Shown piece after piece: positions 1 through 10,411 of a stretch of 64,000 bases of DNA. The position numbers were made by a program, and so were the translations under genes. The notes beneath the pieces are model-generated. The model had not been told where the DNA came from, did no database searches, and was given only the letters and a program-made list of their open reading frames with translations. The stretch comes from Laccaria trichodermophora (Eukaryota > Basidiomycota > Agaricomycetes > Agaricales > Hydnangiaceae), in assembly GCA_018417955.1 (NCBI GenBank), contig JACTVC010000025.1, forward strand, positions 682,001 through 746,000. Direction: 5' to 3'. Positions within the stretch are counted from its first letter, which is position 1; each line of letters opens with the position of its first letter.

Positions 1-179
1 CTGGAGTCTGCCGGAGTCCATCCGGAGTCCAACCGGAATATGTGGAGGAGTGTAAAGTCCTCCCCAGGGGACTCCAAGAAATAGGTGGGACATACCATGG
101 TATTGGACCCTCATAGAGTAGTCTTATAGGCATGGACTAACTACCCTAAGAGGGTAGGGTTAGGTGGTTGCCTGAAGTG
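1..179. other. Unassigned left edge
   Basis: No coding frame is supported here. The stretch has a few close GGAGTC/GGACTC repeats and stops being alignable to the second carrier locus at position 180. It may be the end of a repeat that continues outside the window, but nothing identifies it. Confidence 0.3.
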
Positions 180-665
180 TATCACGGCAATTGTACCCCA
201 CTCCTATTTCTTCCCAGCCGTCACACGTCAAGCTTCAAGACCTGGGTTAATCGACATCCACACAAGAACTCCAGGCTCTGAACATCTTGATGCCGGACCG
301 CTAATCAATATCATTCTCTCGCAAGTCCAACGTTAACATTAACGAGATCCCTCTCCCCCGGGCCGCCGGTCTACCCGACTCCTCCCTCAATCCCCAAATC
401 AATCCTACTATTCGAAAGATAAAGTACGCGAATGGAAGATACGCAGATCCTCCGAGCGGGCCAGGTATGGAGAGGGGAGGAAGTTCCAAGGAAGGGAAGA
501 ACAACGGTGACTTCTTGTCTTGTCTAACAAGATCTTTTTGAATATCATTGTCGTATCGTATCGTATCAAACAAAAGCGAGGCAGAATGACGGCACACCGG
601 TCATAATTAGATATTTGTGATTTCCTGGAGTTGGTGTCACAGGGTGACGATCACCTGCCTCGGTT
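180..665 (+). repeat. Duplicated upstream flank of carrier gene, copy 1
   Basis: This block aligns closely with 19974-20441, including the shared TATCACGGCAATTG start, the CGTATCGTATCGTATC run and the CACCTGCCTCGGTT end. It is the 5' flank of a duplicated mitochondrial-carrier locus and probably holds the ancestral promoter. In this copy the flank is cut from its gene by a 6.9-kb insertion starting at 666; homology resumes at 7575. Confidence 0.85.
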
Positions 666-691
666 ATTATTATTATTATTATTATTATTAA
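666..691 (-). repeat. (TAA)n tail of the SINE-like element
   Basis: This is a run of TTA/ATT triplets on the plus strand, or (TAA)n on the minus strand, directly next to the target-site duplication. It marks the 3' end of the minus-strand SINE-like insertion. Confidence 0.75.
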
Positions 692-1234
692 TCTTTTATT
701 GCCATGCTCGTAAGCGAGGCACGCCCATGTGCCACTACATCCAATCCTGGCTATGTAAGCTATATATGGTATGTAGGCCCCAGGCTAAGAGGTATACCTA
801 CAACTGTCATGTGCATCATGGGTTGGTGTTATTATTTACAAGATCCTTTATCCAACTTTGTGACCTAGCTGAACTATTTTTGAACATAACCCCTACCCCC
901 AAATCCTCCGGCAAATTCCTGATAAGGCCGACTATCCCCCCGGGTGGCTCCGTAGAACGGCAAGCTAGTAGAGGCCCATCTAAGGGCGTACTGAACCAGG
1001 ACCGTGGGTAGATTTATCCCATGTGGGTGCGATTAGTAAGCAAGCTGACTTGAAGGTAAGGCTCCAACCGTATAGTATATGTATAGGCCTGGAGGTCTAA
1101 ATATACGGATATGGTTGTATACCGTATATTTACTGTTTATATACAGTTATACAGTTTTTAGTATACAGTTTTAAAAACGGCACTAAATTTTGTAAGTTAG
1201 GTGATGACCAGCGTGTAGTTCACTCGTCTACTGC

Positions 1235-4200
1235 CTACTGAGTATCTACATCCATCTGACTTCCATGCTTTTGGCGAGGTAGGTTAGGCTTGTTCAGTTC
1301 AAAAAGTCCACTCCAAATCCAGACCTTCGTGAGCAGGGCTTCCTTAATTGTTTCAGCCTTGAGAGCGCTACGAAGGTCAGTACAAATGTGTCGAGACTTT
1401 GAAAACACGCGTTCAACAGAAACACTAGTCGCCGGAATGGCAAGGACATCATGCGCGATTCGAGCAAGAGTCGGAAACAATTTTTCATGCGCCTAAAATA
1501 ATGATAGTAAGCAAGGATTTGAATTCAAAGACATCGAGTTGACTTACCTTCCACCAAAGTAAAGGCTTCTGTAGATCACCTCTGCCACCATGAAACATGA
1601 TATAGCGCTTTATTTCGTCCTTCAGCAGGTCTAACGGATCCGCCGCAATCTCCAAGGTCTCAGTCTCGGAGATCTGGACATCGCAAGCCTCGTCCATAAA
1701 ACTAGCGCCTTTCTTGATACCTGATGAGTTTGAAACATCATTTGTCTTCAATGATGGCAATGGAGGTGACACGTCTTCGAGGTAAGTTGTCGCAACATGC
1801 ATAAGCAAAATTTCGGCCTTCGTGATCATTTCTTGTTGATCAGTCGAGTCTGACGTAGTTGCCATTTTTGCGAACCATTTTGTACGCATAGATGGGTGGA
1901 GCACTAGGATATCATTAGTATCACAAGATAATGAAGAGGATAGAGGTACGTACTCGTTCCAAGCTTGTAGAATTGGTTGTTGTCCGCCTTTGTTTTGTAT
2001 TTTCGAAGCTTTGTGAGCCCGCTCTCTGCTGCTACCTGAACAGAAATTGGGAGACCGGGGTTTTTGCTGACACTTGTGAGGTGTTTCTCCATGAAAATAT
2101 ACAGGGGGAGGACAAAAGGAATTGTCGGTGTGGATCCCTGCGACATCTGAAGTGTCACGTCGGTGAAAACCTAGAGGGTTAACTACTCTTAGTAAGGTGG
2201 ATGTGTTAATTACAGATGAAAACTTACCTTTAGTATTCCGTTCAATTGTTCAAGTAGCAACCAATCCGCTCGGCTTAACCGAACCTCATCCATCTCCCCC
2301 GATTCAATAACCCACTGATCAATTGCCTGTCCAAAAAAGATTCTCAGACATAGAGCGCATCGAGGAGAAAATAACATACCTGACGCATATCAAGTGCTCG
2401 GTCAATCATGCCTTGGGTGTAGTTCCATCAAGTACGAACATCTCGCACTACCATCAGCCCAACAAGCCTCTCAGTAGTTGGGTTACCTCCATATTTAGAC
2501 TGCGCAATCTTGTGGAATCTACCACGACGCTGTGGAGAAGATACAATTTTTGTTGTGATAAAATGTAGCTGATTAAAGAAAGTCATTTGTGATGTCATTA
2601 AAGATAGAATGCGTATAGATAACATACCCGCTTCAAAGCACTTTGGTCACAAATTGCACGTTCTTCGTTCTCGAGAACAAAGTCTTCTGTAGCTGGGATA
2701 TCGAGGCCACAATCAACGCGCTCAGCCTCAAGAGCCGTCTGCTCTTCATCAGCGTCAACGTCATAATGGATAGGTTCACCCTTATTGAGTTCGTAGTAGT
2801 CATTATCATCCGGGTTGTCCGCTTCATCGATAGATGCCAAAAAGGCCTGAACGACGAGACTGACTACATGAGCCAGACAGCGGATATGCATATCTGGCGA
2901 CCATGGGATTCCATAGTGAGCTAAAATGATCCGCCCAGCTGTCTCGACAAGGATGTCGTTGGCAGAGGCATTGTCAGTTGTAAGTGCTGAGAAGTAAATT
3001 TTATTTGGTAAGATTCGTGGAGTTAAGATAAGAAATGACGATAACATATCTTGTTGAGGGCCCCTCTTTCCCGAGCACCATCCGCAAATGCCTTTCCCGC
3101 ATAAAGCCCTTGATGCTGTTTATCTTCCAGAGGTGTGAAGTCGACCACATAGGTGATAAGCTCCCAATCTTTGTCGATAAAAGACCCTATGGTACACGCA
3201 AATGTGTAGACCATTTGTCTTGTAGTCCACGTATCTGTAGCAAAAGCGACTTTAGACTTGACGTCCTGCAAAAAGATTGAGTTCATGAATTTAATTCAAC
3301 GAAGTAAGATTAGACCATTACCGAAAATGCTCTCACAACCTTTCCGTGGAGTTCGAGAAAAATCTTTGCTAGCTGGTTGCGAACTGTGGTGTCTGAAGGA
3401 AGGGTGAACTTGATCTTGAGATACAGTGACTAGGCAAAAGTCTTGCACCACACAAATAATTCTATATCCTCTCCAAGTTCAAGGGAATAGTTACCATATA
3501 TATATGGTAATATACAGATATTCTATATACATCTTTGACATGAATATGAGATCTGGATCTCATGCCCTGCTCCATGTAGAAAAAAGTGAAAAAACTGGGG
3601 TTTTGAGAGTTTTACAGATACTTCATGTGAGGGTCTGAAAAAATGTGAAGAATTAAGTACTTGCTAACCCAAGTATACAGCACTTTGAATCATATCAATT
3701 GGATTAGCGGTTGTTGAGATATAGGTGTAAGAAAAGGGCTTGTTTTGGTCAAATAGTCCATATTTCACCATATTTAACCAAAATAAGTCCTTTTCTTACA
3801 TCTATATCTCAACAACTGCTAATCCAATTGATATGATTCAAAGTGCTGTATACTTGGGTTAGCAAGTACTTAATTCTTCACATTTTTTCAGACCCTCACA
3901 TGAAGTATCTGTAAAACTCTCAAAACCCCAGTTTTTTCACTTTTTTCTACATGGAGCAGGGCATGAGATCCAGATCTCATATTCATGTCAAAGATGTATA
4001 TAGGATATCTGTATATTACCATATATATATGGTAACTATTCCCTTGAACTTGGAGAGGATATAGAATTATTTGTGTGGTGCAAGACTTTTGCCTAGTCAC
4101 TGTACTTGAAGAGAGCGTGCAGTCCTGGGGCTTCCCCCGTCGTCCATGGCAAGCTTTCGTCGAGAATCCATGCAGAGAAAATTCGCAAAAATCCGCGTTG

Positions 4201-5562
4201 AGTCGCTTCGATGGCAGGGTTGAGCTCTCCTTCTTTGAGGTATTCCCGCATCATGTCGGCTCCTTTCTTGAGGTTCATCTTTTCCGAGAGTCGCTCCTTC
4301 TGCTCAATATTCTCCTCGCCTTTGTCACGGCGTTTCTTCTCGCATTCTGTGACGTGGGACGCGAGGTTGTTGAGGCGTGGAAGGGTGGGTTCGGTGTCAA
4401 ACATAATGTTGTTGCCTTTGACGGTTTGAGCAACGGAGCGGACACTGGAATGACGGACACATTAGTAAGTCATCTCAGTCTCAGACCTGCTGACAGACGT
4501 ACCAGGAGCAAGACCGACAGCGAAACTCCCATCGAAGATTCCCTCGTGAATCTCGGACTGCAACAGGATCATGAAAGCGTTTCATGCTTTCGTTTTCTGG
4601 ACCACGGCGCGCACCCTGCTTGAGTTCTCTCTCTTCTACTCCTTTCAAAGCCGTCATCCCATCAGATTCATCACCCGAGTCAATTTCCACCAGCTCCGAT
4701 GCGCCTTTTGCCTATGGGTAGCATTAATAACTACGGCGGGCATATGAAGTTGAATTTACCTTAGGTGATACTTTCTTTTTGCCCTTCTTTGTTGCTGCCT
4801 TCACCGTCGTGGATGGTTTCATAGCTGTTCCCTTCCCGGATGCCTTAGCACGCTTTTCGCGCTACATAGAAATAGATATTAGCTTGTCATTTACGATAGA
4901 GACTGAGAGATCAACGCACCATTTTTTGCCCGAGGTCTGTATCGTCGAGGACCTCATTTCCGTTCTCATCAAATGCAGGTCCAGCTTCAGGAGAAGCTGA
5001 GGCGCGCTTTCGCTTCGGGGGTTGGAAGTCTTCATCCTCATCCTCATTGTACTCTTCAACCGTCGCTGATTTCCGTTTCTTTGGCGCGGATTGGGTGGAA
5101 GATGATGCACTGTAATGAATACAGTAAGCAAATCTTTGGGTCATGACAGGCGGATACACAGAGATGACTTTAGACGTACCATAAAAATTCGAGTTCTTTA
5201 ATGAGACGCTCGAGCTTGACCATTGCGGTACCGAGGCCGAAAGTGGCTGTCGCGAGGCTGGAGGTAAAATAGTTGACCACAAGATCCATCCCATACTTCC
5301 CTCGTAGAATATACTTCAGCCGCCCATTTTCATCTCGAACGTCCTCTCCAAACAGTATATCCATACGACGGTTGAAGACAAAGCTTGGAGTGAGATTGGG
5401 ATCGTTGTTTTCGGGGCCTGGAACAGGGATCTTTTGAAAGATCTCATATATACGATCTTCCTGCTTAGCGAGAGGAACTGTGGTAGGAATTTTGCTTGTC
5501 AGTGTTTTGAGCAATGCAAGACGCTTCTCAAACTGCTTGAAAGCAGCTGAAGGCACCGACAT
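1235..5562 (-). pseudogene. hAT transposase gene, interrupted by a MITE
   Basis: This is a multi-exon transposase read from about 5562 down to 1235. The order is: an N-terminal region (MSVPSAAFKQFEKRL); a BED-like zinc finger (RWEFRCRSC, then NLASHVTECEKK after an intron); LPWTTGEAPGLHALFKY; a segment starting LKIKFTLPSDTTVRN; the catalytic-fold start with FATDTWTTRQMVY; the TTDNASAN and IRCLAHVVSLVVQ segments; and the C-terminal hAT dimerisation motif SVERVFSKSRH near 1420. The MITE at 3424-4102 lies between HALFKY and LKIKF, in what would be one exon, so the gene is disrupted. Exon borders are estimates. The enzyme would act in the nucleus, cutting and joining hAT ends. Confidence 0.8.
3424..4102. 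mobile_element. Palindromic Tc1/mariner-type MITE (foldback)
   Basis: This 679-bp element begins CAGTGACTAGGCAAAAGTC and ends with the exact complement, flanked by TA at 3422-3423 and 4103-4104. Almost the whole element is an inverted repeat: each arm is about 330 bp with very few mismatches around a short loop near 3757-3771. It has no credible gene; the two mirror-image 70-codon frames in the arms are a result of the palindrome. TA flanks and a CAGTG start fit Tc1/mariner mobilisation. It sits in an exon of the hAT transposase. Confidence 0.88.
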
Positions 5563-6182
5563 GATGACTCGAGGGGAAGGGCAAAGAATATTGGAAATTT
5601 GAAAAATTTCTGACCTTTAAATCTCTTGAAAGTTGAAATTCGGAGATGATGAAACACGCGAGTCAAAAAGTCGAGCTACAAACTGCTTGCAGACTGATGT
5701 ATATTAGAGGAAGAATACGGATACCACAGAGTGTTATAGAGCATAGTAGTTGAGGGAAAAAGAGGCAGAGCGCGCACAAACCGTTTTTCGCGACCTGTAG
5801 TGGGAAGGTGGTGGTCGAAGTCCACATTTGATGAGTCACATTGCGTGACCAGCCGCGGTTTTATGCGGCCGAGTCAGCCACTGAGAGCCTAACTGTATAA
5901 CTGTATAGTATATGTATATTTATCATATACTCGATATCCTCGAATGGCGCTATACGTATACATATACATATACAGTTAATACTGTATATATACGGTAGGT
6001 AGATAGTACGGTTGGAGCCTTACTTGAAGGTAGTGGCGATAGGGTTGTAAACAGTGTGAACCATTGTATTATGGATGTGGCGAACCCCTCAATATGGTAG
6101 CGGGGCCATCTTTCAGGCACCAATTTTGCATTTCGCTTGGGCGGGCCTTTCAGCATAATCCTCCCATACCCTGGGGCCGGTA

Positions 6183-7356
6183 CAGTCGTGGACAAGCAAA
6201 GCCCACTAAAAAAATGGCTGACATAGCACTTTCTTTTTGAGTATCTGAAATATTGTGTATTAGTTAGTTGAAGCTCCCAGTCAAATTTCAAAGAGATTCA
6301 CCAAGCCGTTCTTGAGAAAATGTCCATTTAAGGAAATGGTCCCTGAGATTTTGGCGAAAACCCTTAAAAGGAATGGAAAAATCTGAAAAAATGTGTAATC
6401 GCTTCCTTTTGATAAATGGAGCGTGTTCACCACGTTCCAAAGGGTTTCATCGAGTGGTTGCCCCATAATAAAATTTTCAAATTTTACTGTATACACTAAG
6501 AAGAAAGTCAAATGCAACATCTCGGGTCTGCGAAATCAGTCGAAGCCCAAGACAGATATTCCAGATTCAAATCCATATCCAGAATACCGTGGCAGGGTTC
6601 AAAAAATGACCACCGAGACTGGGCAACAAAAGGGCTTCAACAGACTCTTGAAGAGCGCGGCTTTGATGTGTGCCACCTTCCCGCTAAATGCACACCAGTT
6701 TGCCCTTTTGAGAATGACAATTGCTGCATGGCACGTCTTCTCAGTAAGCAAGAAGATTTTGCTAACCAGATTTCCGTTCTTGAAACTGTAATTCGGGAGG
6801 CTGGGCATGAGTGTATTTTCCTACCTAAGTTCCATTGCGAGCTCAATCCCATTGAAATGGTGAGCCTTGATACTTTCCTTATGGCAAACTTTATTCTGAT
6901 TCTACTCTACTATAGTATTGGGGTGGGCTAAATACCGATATCGACAGCTAGACAAGAATGCTTTCCAACAAGCAAAAGACGCCACCTCAGAAGCGCTGAA
7001 CGCTTGTCCCCCTGAGGTGATCCAGCGATTTATTAACCGTGGTGGTGGATGTCAGCTTATCGCATCGGATTGACTGGGGAGGCTGCCCAGTGGGCTGTGC
7101 GAAAGCAAAAAGGGCATCGCAGCGTTTCGAGGACCACAATGATGCATTTAGATTCAGTTCTCAACTAAATTTCGTAGTTACATTGGTGGTTTTTGACCCC
7201 AAAAATTTGGCACTTCCTAATTACTTGTGGGAAAAACTTTGGAGGGGGCGTTTTCGACATCTTTTGAAAAACTGAGCAAGATTCTGAAAAAATCTCGCAA
7301 TTTCATCAAGTTTTCAGCCAGATAAACAATTGGTGGGCTTTGCTTGTCCACAACTG
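6183..7356. mobile_element. Deleted Tc1/mariner-like element
   Basis: The inverted ends match over about 25 bp (CAGTCGTGGACAAGCAAAGC at left; one mismatch, CAGTTGTGG, at right). They are flanked by TA at 6181-6182 and 7357-7358. The 1,174-bp interior carries only the 3' half of a transposase reading frame, so the element is internally deleted. It sits inside the SINE-like insertion. Its ends resemble those of the MITE at 36789-37468. Confidence 0.85.
6512..7135 (+). pseudogene. Tc1-like DDE transposase, C-terminal fragment
   Basis: The frame shows RDWATKGLQQTLEERGF, the cysteine segment KCTPVCPFENDNCC, MARLLSKQEDFANQ and the DDE-domain motif FLPKFHCELNPIEM. Reading then continues after an apparent intron (from 6859 to about 6913) into GWAKYRYRQLDKNAF and, in another frame, MSAYRIGLTGEAAQWAVRK. 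Two frame changes (near 6918 and 7045) and the missing N-terminal half, including the DNA-binding helix-turn-helix and first catalytic Asp, show it is dead. The pattern matches a Tc1-like transposase family common in agaricomycetes. Confidence 0.8.
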
Positions 7357-7487
7357 TACCCTGGCTCTGGTGTGATGTCCCCTGCAGAGACTCCCATAAA
7401 CCGGCTTCGCAGCCGCACACCCTCAGCAGATGACCGATGCAGATAGTGGTGAGAAACCCCTGGTGTCAACATGTAGTCCGGTGGTGG

Positions 7488-7574
7488 TGGGGGGCAGGTT
7501 TCGAACCCTCGACCACTTGGATGCCTCGACACCCAAATGTTCAGAGCGAATGGACCACTACTCCATCGCGCCCC
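7488..7574 (-). promoter_or_regulatory. tRNA-like head with Pol III A and B boxes
   Basis: On the minus strand the segment starts GGGGCGCGATGGAGTAGTGG. It contains an A-box-like TGGAGTAGTGG (7555-7565) and a perfect B-box match GGTTCGAAACC (7497-7507). About 47 nt separate the boxes, which fits a type II (Ser/Leu-like) tRNA with a long variable arm. Because it directly abuts the target duplication and runs on into a non-tRNA body, it is read as the internal promoter of a SINE rather than a working tRNA gene. Confidence 0.7.
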
Positions 7575-7719
7575 CACCTGCCTCGGTTCTCTCCTCATAT
7601 GCGAATCATGGAAGGAGGCGGGTTCGTGTCTAATTATCCTATTTGGTTACTCTGCTCTCCTTGATTTCATATCTTCCTTTCCCTTCCCTTCCCTTCCCCC
7701 CTTCATGACAATGACAACG

Positions 7720-9147
7720 ATGGCAGCAGTACCAGCAGCAGCGAGAGATCTGTCAGTACCTGATAGTGTCGTTCAAGCACTGACTCCACCTGTGAAGAAG
7801 CCCTATCCCTTTTGGTTGGGTGGTACGTTACGTTTCTGCGCATATATCCCCTGGATGTTGGAGCTCATCTTGGAGGTTGGTAGGTGTTGCTGTGACTATA
7901 GCAGCTTCGATCACACAGTACGCTTCTCCCTCCTCCTCCTGCCCCCTCTCTTTCCCCTGTGGTACTGAGAAGACGCATATAGTCCCTTAGATCTAACCAA
8001 AGTCCGCCTCCAAGCATCAGGCGATAAACGGATGATAGAGAGTATAAAGAAGACTATAAGAACTGCTGGTACCTCTCCTTCCTTTCCTTCCTTCCCCTTT
8101 CTCCTATCATGTGCGACAGGCGTCCGAGGGATGTTCGACAGCATCTCAGGAACGTGGATGCACCAAATGTCGTACTCCATGTGTCGGTTCTGGGCCTACG
8201 ACGAGAGCAAGAAGTTGCTTGGTGCAGGGAAGGACGCTCCAGTGTGGAAGTTGGCTGCGGCTGGTAGCATGGGTGCGTTCCTCTTCCCCCCTCTCCTCCT
8301 CATTACCTGTTCTCCTTTTCTGATGGAATTTTGTTTAGCAGGTGGTATTGCAGGTTTCGTTGGAAACCCTGGAGGTTTGTTTCCCCTCCCCTCACTCCAA
8401 TTGATGAGGAACTGATGGACTGAATAGAGATCGTGATGGTCCGGCTGCAAGGAGACTTTGCAAAGCCCCCTGAGAAGCGGTTCAATTATAAACATTGCTT
8501 TGATGCTCTCTTCCGCGTGAGTTACCTGTTCTTCTTCTTCGAGCATCTTTGTGTCAGTTCCGGGCTTGAATTCGCATTGGGCTCTGTTATGGGGTTACCC
8601 CCAAACGGAGCTTATTTATGCTCGTGTGCGCTTTGTCCCTTTTCCCCATGGGCTTTGTGAGCCTTGCCGTCATAGGCCTTTGGCTTTTGAAGCTCATCTG
8701 GCCCTTGGGGATCTGCTTCTGGTTCCAATCATCAATCATTCATTTAACTCACTTTTTCATTGATTCGTTGATCCAACTAACTAACTAAATGCTTCTCCAG
8801 ATGGTCCGAGAAGAAGGCGTATCCTCACTAGCCCGTGGCGTCGGTCCAAACGTGTTCAGAGCAGTGTTGATGAACACTAGTCAGCTCGCTTCGTCAGTCC
8901 TCTCTTCCTTCCTCCTCCTCCCTGCCTCTTCCTATTCCCTCTTTGTCTGCGCTACCTGGGACTGACACCTTCCTTAAATAGCTACGACTTCTTCAAAGCA
9001 GAGCTCATCAAAACACACATATTCGAAGATAACATCCTCTGTCATTTCACGGCGAGTTTTGCGGCGGGGACGGTGGCTACTACTGTTTGTTCGCCTGCGG
9101 ATGTGTTAAAGAGTCGGATTATGAATGCGTCGGGGCCTGGGTCGAAT
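7720..9147 (+). pseudogene. Mitochondrial dicarboxylate-carrier copy 1, lacks last exon
   Basis: Eight exons match those of the intact copy at 20572-23628 one for one, with the same intron positions. They encode three carrier signatures: PLDLTKVRLQ, the PGEIVMVRLQ variant and PADVLKSR. After the exon ending in NASGPGSN, a pyrimidine-rich intron begins at 9148, but the expected final exon (STIGVIRQSL in the other copy) is absent before the next gene. The third repeat would therefore lose its last helix, about 58 residues. The promoter flank is also displaced by 6.9 kb. Most coding differences from copy 2 are TG or CA where copy 2 has CG. The start is placed by analogy with copy 2; two further in-frame ATGs lie at 7705 and 7711. 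Confidence 0.85.
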
Positions 9148-9960
9148 GTACGTTTTTTTTTCGGTTTTTGATCTTCTTCAGAGCCTTGTTCTTCCCCCTT
9201 CCCCCCTTCCTGTTCGTCTTCATTTCCTTCCTGCCTTTGTTTTCCCTCCCCCTCCCCTTTTCTCTTCGTCCTCGTAGCCTTTTGTAACCCCCTCCTCTCT
9301 ATCGTCCTTTCCTGTTCACTCTCTACCTGTATCTCCTCTCCTTCCCATCCTATTCCCATCCCAATTTCCCCTTCTCTTCTCTTCTGTTTCTCATTCTCTA
9401 CCCATTCTCATCCCCCTTCTTTTGCTCTCCTCGTCGTCACTTCCTCCCCTCCACCACATACCCTCTTTCTGTTTCCTTTTCTTGTCCTCCCCTTCCTCCT
9501 CTATTTCTCACCTTCTTCCCATCCTCGTCCTCTTCCTTTTGCCCTCTTCATCCCACTCTCTTCACCCTCACTTGCTCAATACTCTTGATCCTCTCTTGAT
9601 CTTCCTGCTTGTTTCCCGTGTTATTCTGTTCTTCCCTCCTTGTTCTTTTTCTTATACTTTTCATTGTTTTCTTCTGGCCTTCATCCTTTTTGTTTCCTCC
9701 TTTTTGTTTTTCCTTCTTCTCCCTCTTCCTCCCCTTCCTGTTCCTTTTTCTCATATATCTCTCCATCCTCTTTCCCTTCCCATTATTCCATCTTCCCATC
9801 CTTTTCCTCTCCCTCTTCGTCCTTCCCCTCCTCTTTCCTGGCTTCCCTTGACGTCCCCTTTTTCCATACCTTCTTCCTCCTCTGCTTCTCATCTTCTTCC
9901 CATCCCTGTCCTCACCCTTTTGCCCTCATCATCCCACTCACTTTTCCGCAACCTTCCCCT
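9148..9960 (+). repeat. Long polypyrimidine tract, orphan intron of carrier copy 1
   Basis: After the GTACG donor at 9148 the plus strand is almost entirely C and T for about 800 bp. It aligns in places with the longer tract in the intact copy (for example CTCTTTCCCTTCCCATT). Long open frames rich in Ser, Pro, Leu and Phe arise here purely from composition and are not genes. Confidence 0.8.
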
Positions 9961-10411
9961 CATTTTAATTCAGGTGAAAGGTTGTTTCAGCAAAGGGTGT
10001 TGGTTTCTTTGCCTGACAAGAACACACTCTCTGATGGAACAGAGGATGCTTGGACTGGAAGAATGTCCAACGCGACGTGGTACATTGTCTTCTTTTTATT
10101 TGCCTGATAGTGCCATAGCAGCATTGTTTAAATCAAAAGACAATTACAAAACACGAAAAACATGAAACTAGAAATATTGGTTCTGGAGTAAAGTTAGAAA
10201 TGAGTTTTGGAAAATCGAAGTGTGCGGTGGAGTGCCGATGTTCAGCGTCAAGCAACAAGTTTTGGCGCATGGAACGTCGCAAGAAAGCTGAGTCGTGCCG
10301 CTGGCCTATGAGAACTTTTTCCCGAAGTGGAACGTTCACCTTGATGCATCCTGACGTTGACAGTTTCCTTTTGTATCGCCTCAAGCCTCAAGGTGACCTT
10401 GCGGCAACACT
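9961..10411. other. Spacer without recognised gene
   Basis: This interval lies between the truncated carrier copy and the DUF2235 gene. No carrier exon and no other family motif was found. It presumably holds the promoter of the downstream gene, but no clear TATA box or other element could be picked out. Confidence 0.4.

Larger units (their letters stand above)
1057..6022 (-). mobile_element. hAT DNA transposon, near full length
   Basis: The terminal inverted repeats are TAAGGCTCCAACCGTA at 1057-1072 and its complement ending at 6022. They are flanked by a perfect 8-bp duplication CTTGAAGG (1049-1056 and 6023-6030), the length typical of hAT elements. The 4,966-bp interior carries a minus-strand multi-exon transposase gene. 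The element lies inside the SINE-like insertion and is itself interrupted by a MITE at 3424-4102, so it is probably immobile as it stands. AT-rich stretches with GTATATACAGT-like repeats lie just inside both ends and may be subterminal transposase-binding sites. Confidence 0.9.
666..7574 (-). mobile_element. tRNA-derived SINE-like element, split by nested transposons
   Basis: The insertion is flanked by the 14-bp direct repeat CACCTGCCTCGGTT (652-665 and 7575-7588), which occurs once in the unoccupied second locus (20428-20441). On the minus strand it starts with a tRNA-like head at 7574 and ends with a (TAA)n tail at 691-666, preceded by AATAAAA. Removing the hAT element (1057-6022) and the Tc1-like element (6183-7356) leaves about 0.76 kb. 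A Pol III-type head, a simple-repeat tail and a long variable target duplication are hallmarks of SINEs mobilised by LINE machinery. No reverse transcriptase is encoded. The length is large for a SINE, so a composite origin is possible. Confidence 0.7.

Noticed and set aside
301..597. 98-codon minus-strand ORF in the carrier upstream flank
   Set aside because: The frame is not kept in the duplicate at 19974-20441, so it is not under coding constraint.
631..1011. 126-codon frame at the (TTA)n run
   Set aside because: It begins in unique flank, runs through the SINE tail repeat (Leu run) and has no family resemblance.
3426..4100. Two near-identical 70-codon ORFs on opposite strands
   Set aside because: They are mirror images created by the palindromic arms of the MITE and have no motif.
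7488..7574. A working tRNA-Ser/Leu gene
   Set aside because: The A box deviates, the acceptor and T stems pair poorly, and the sequence continues into a repeat body bounded by a target duplication; SINE head is the better reading.
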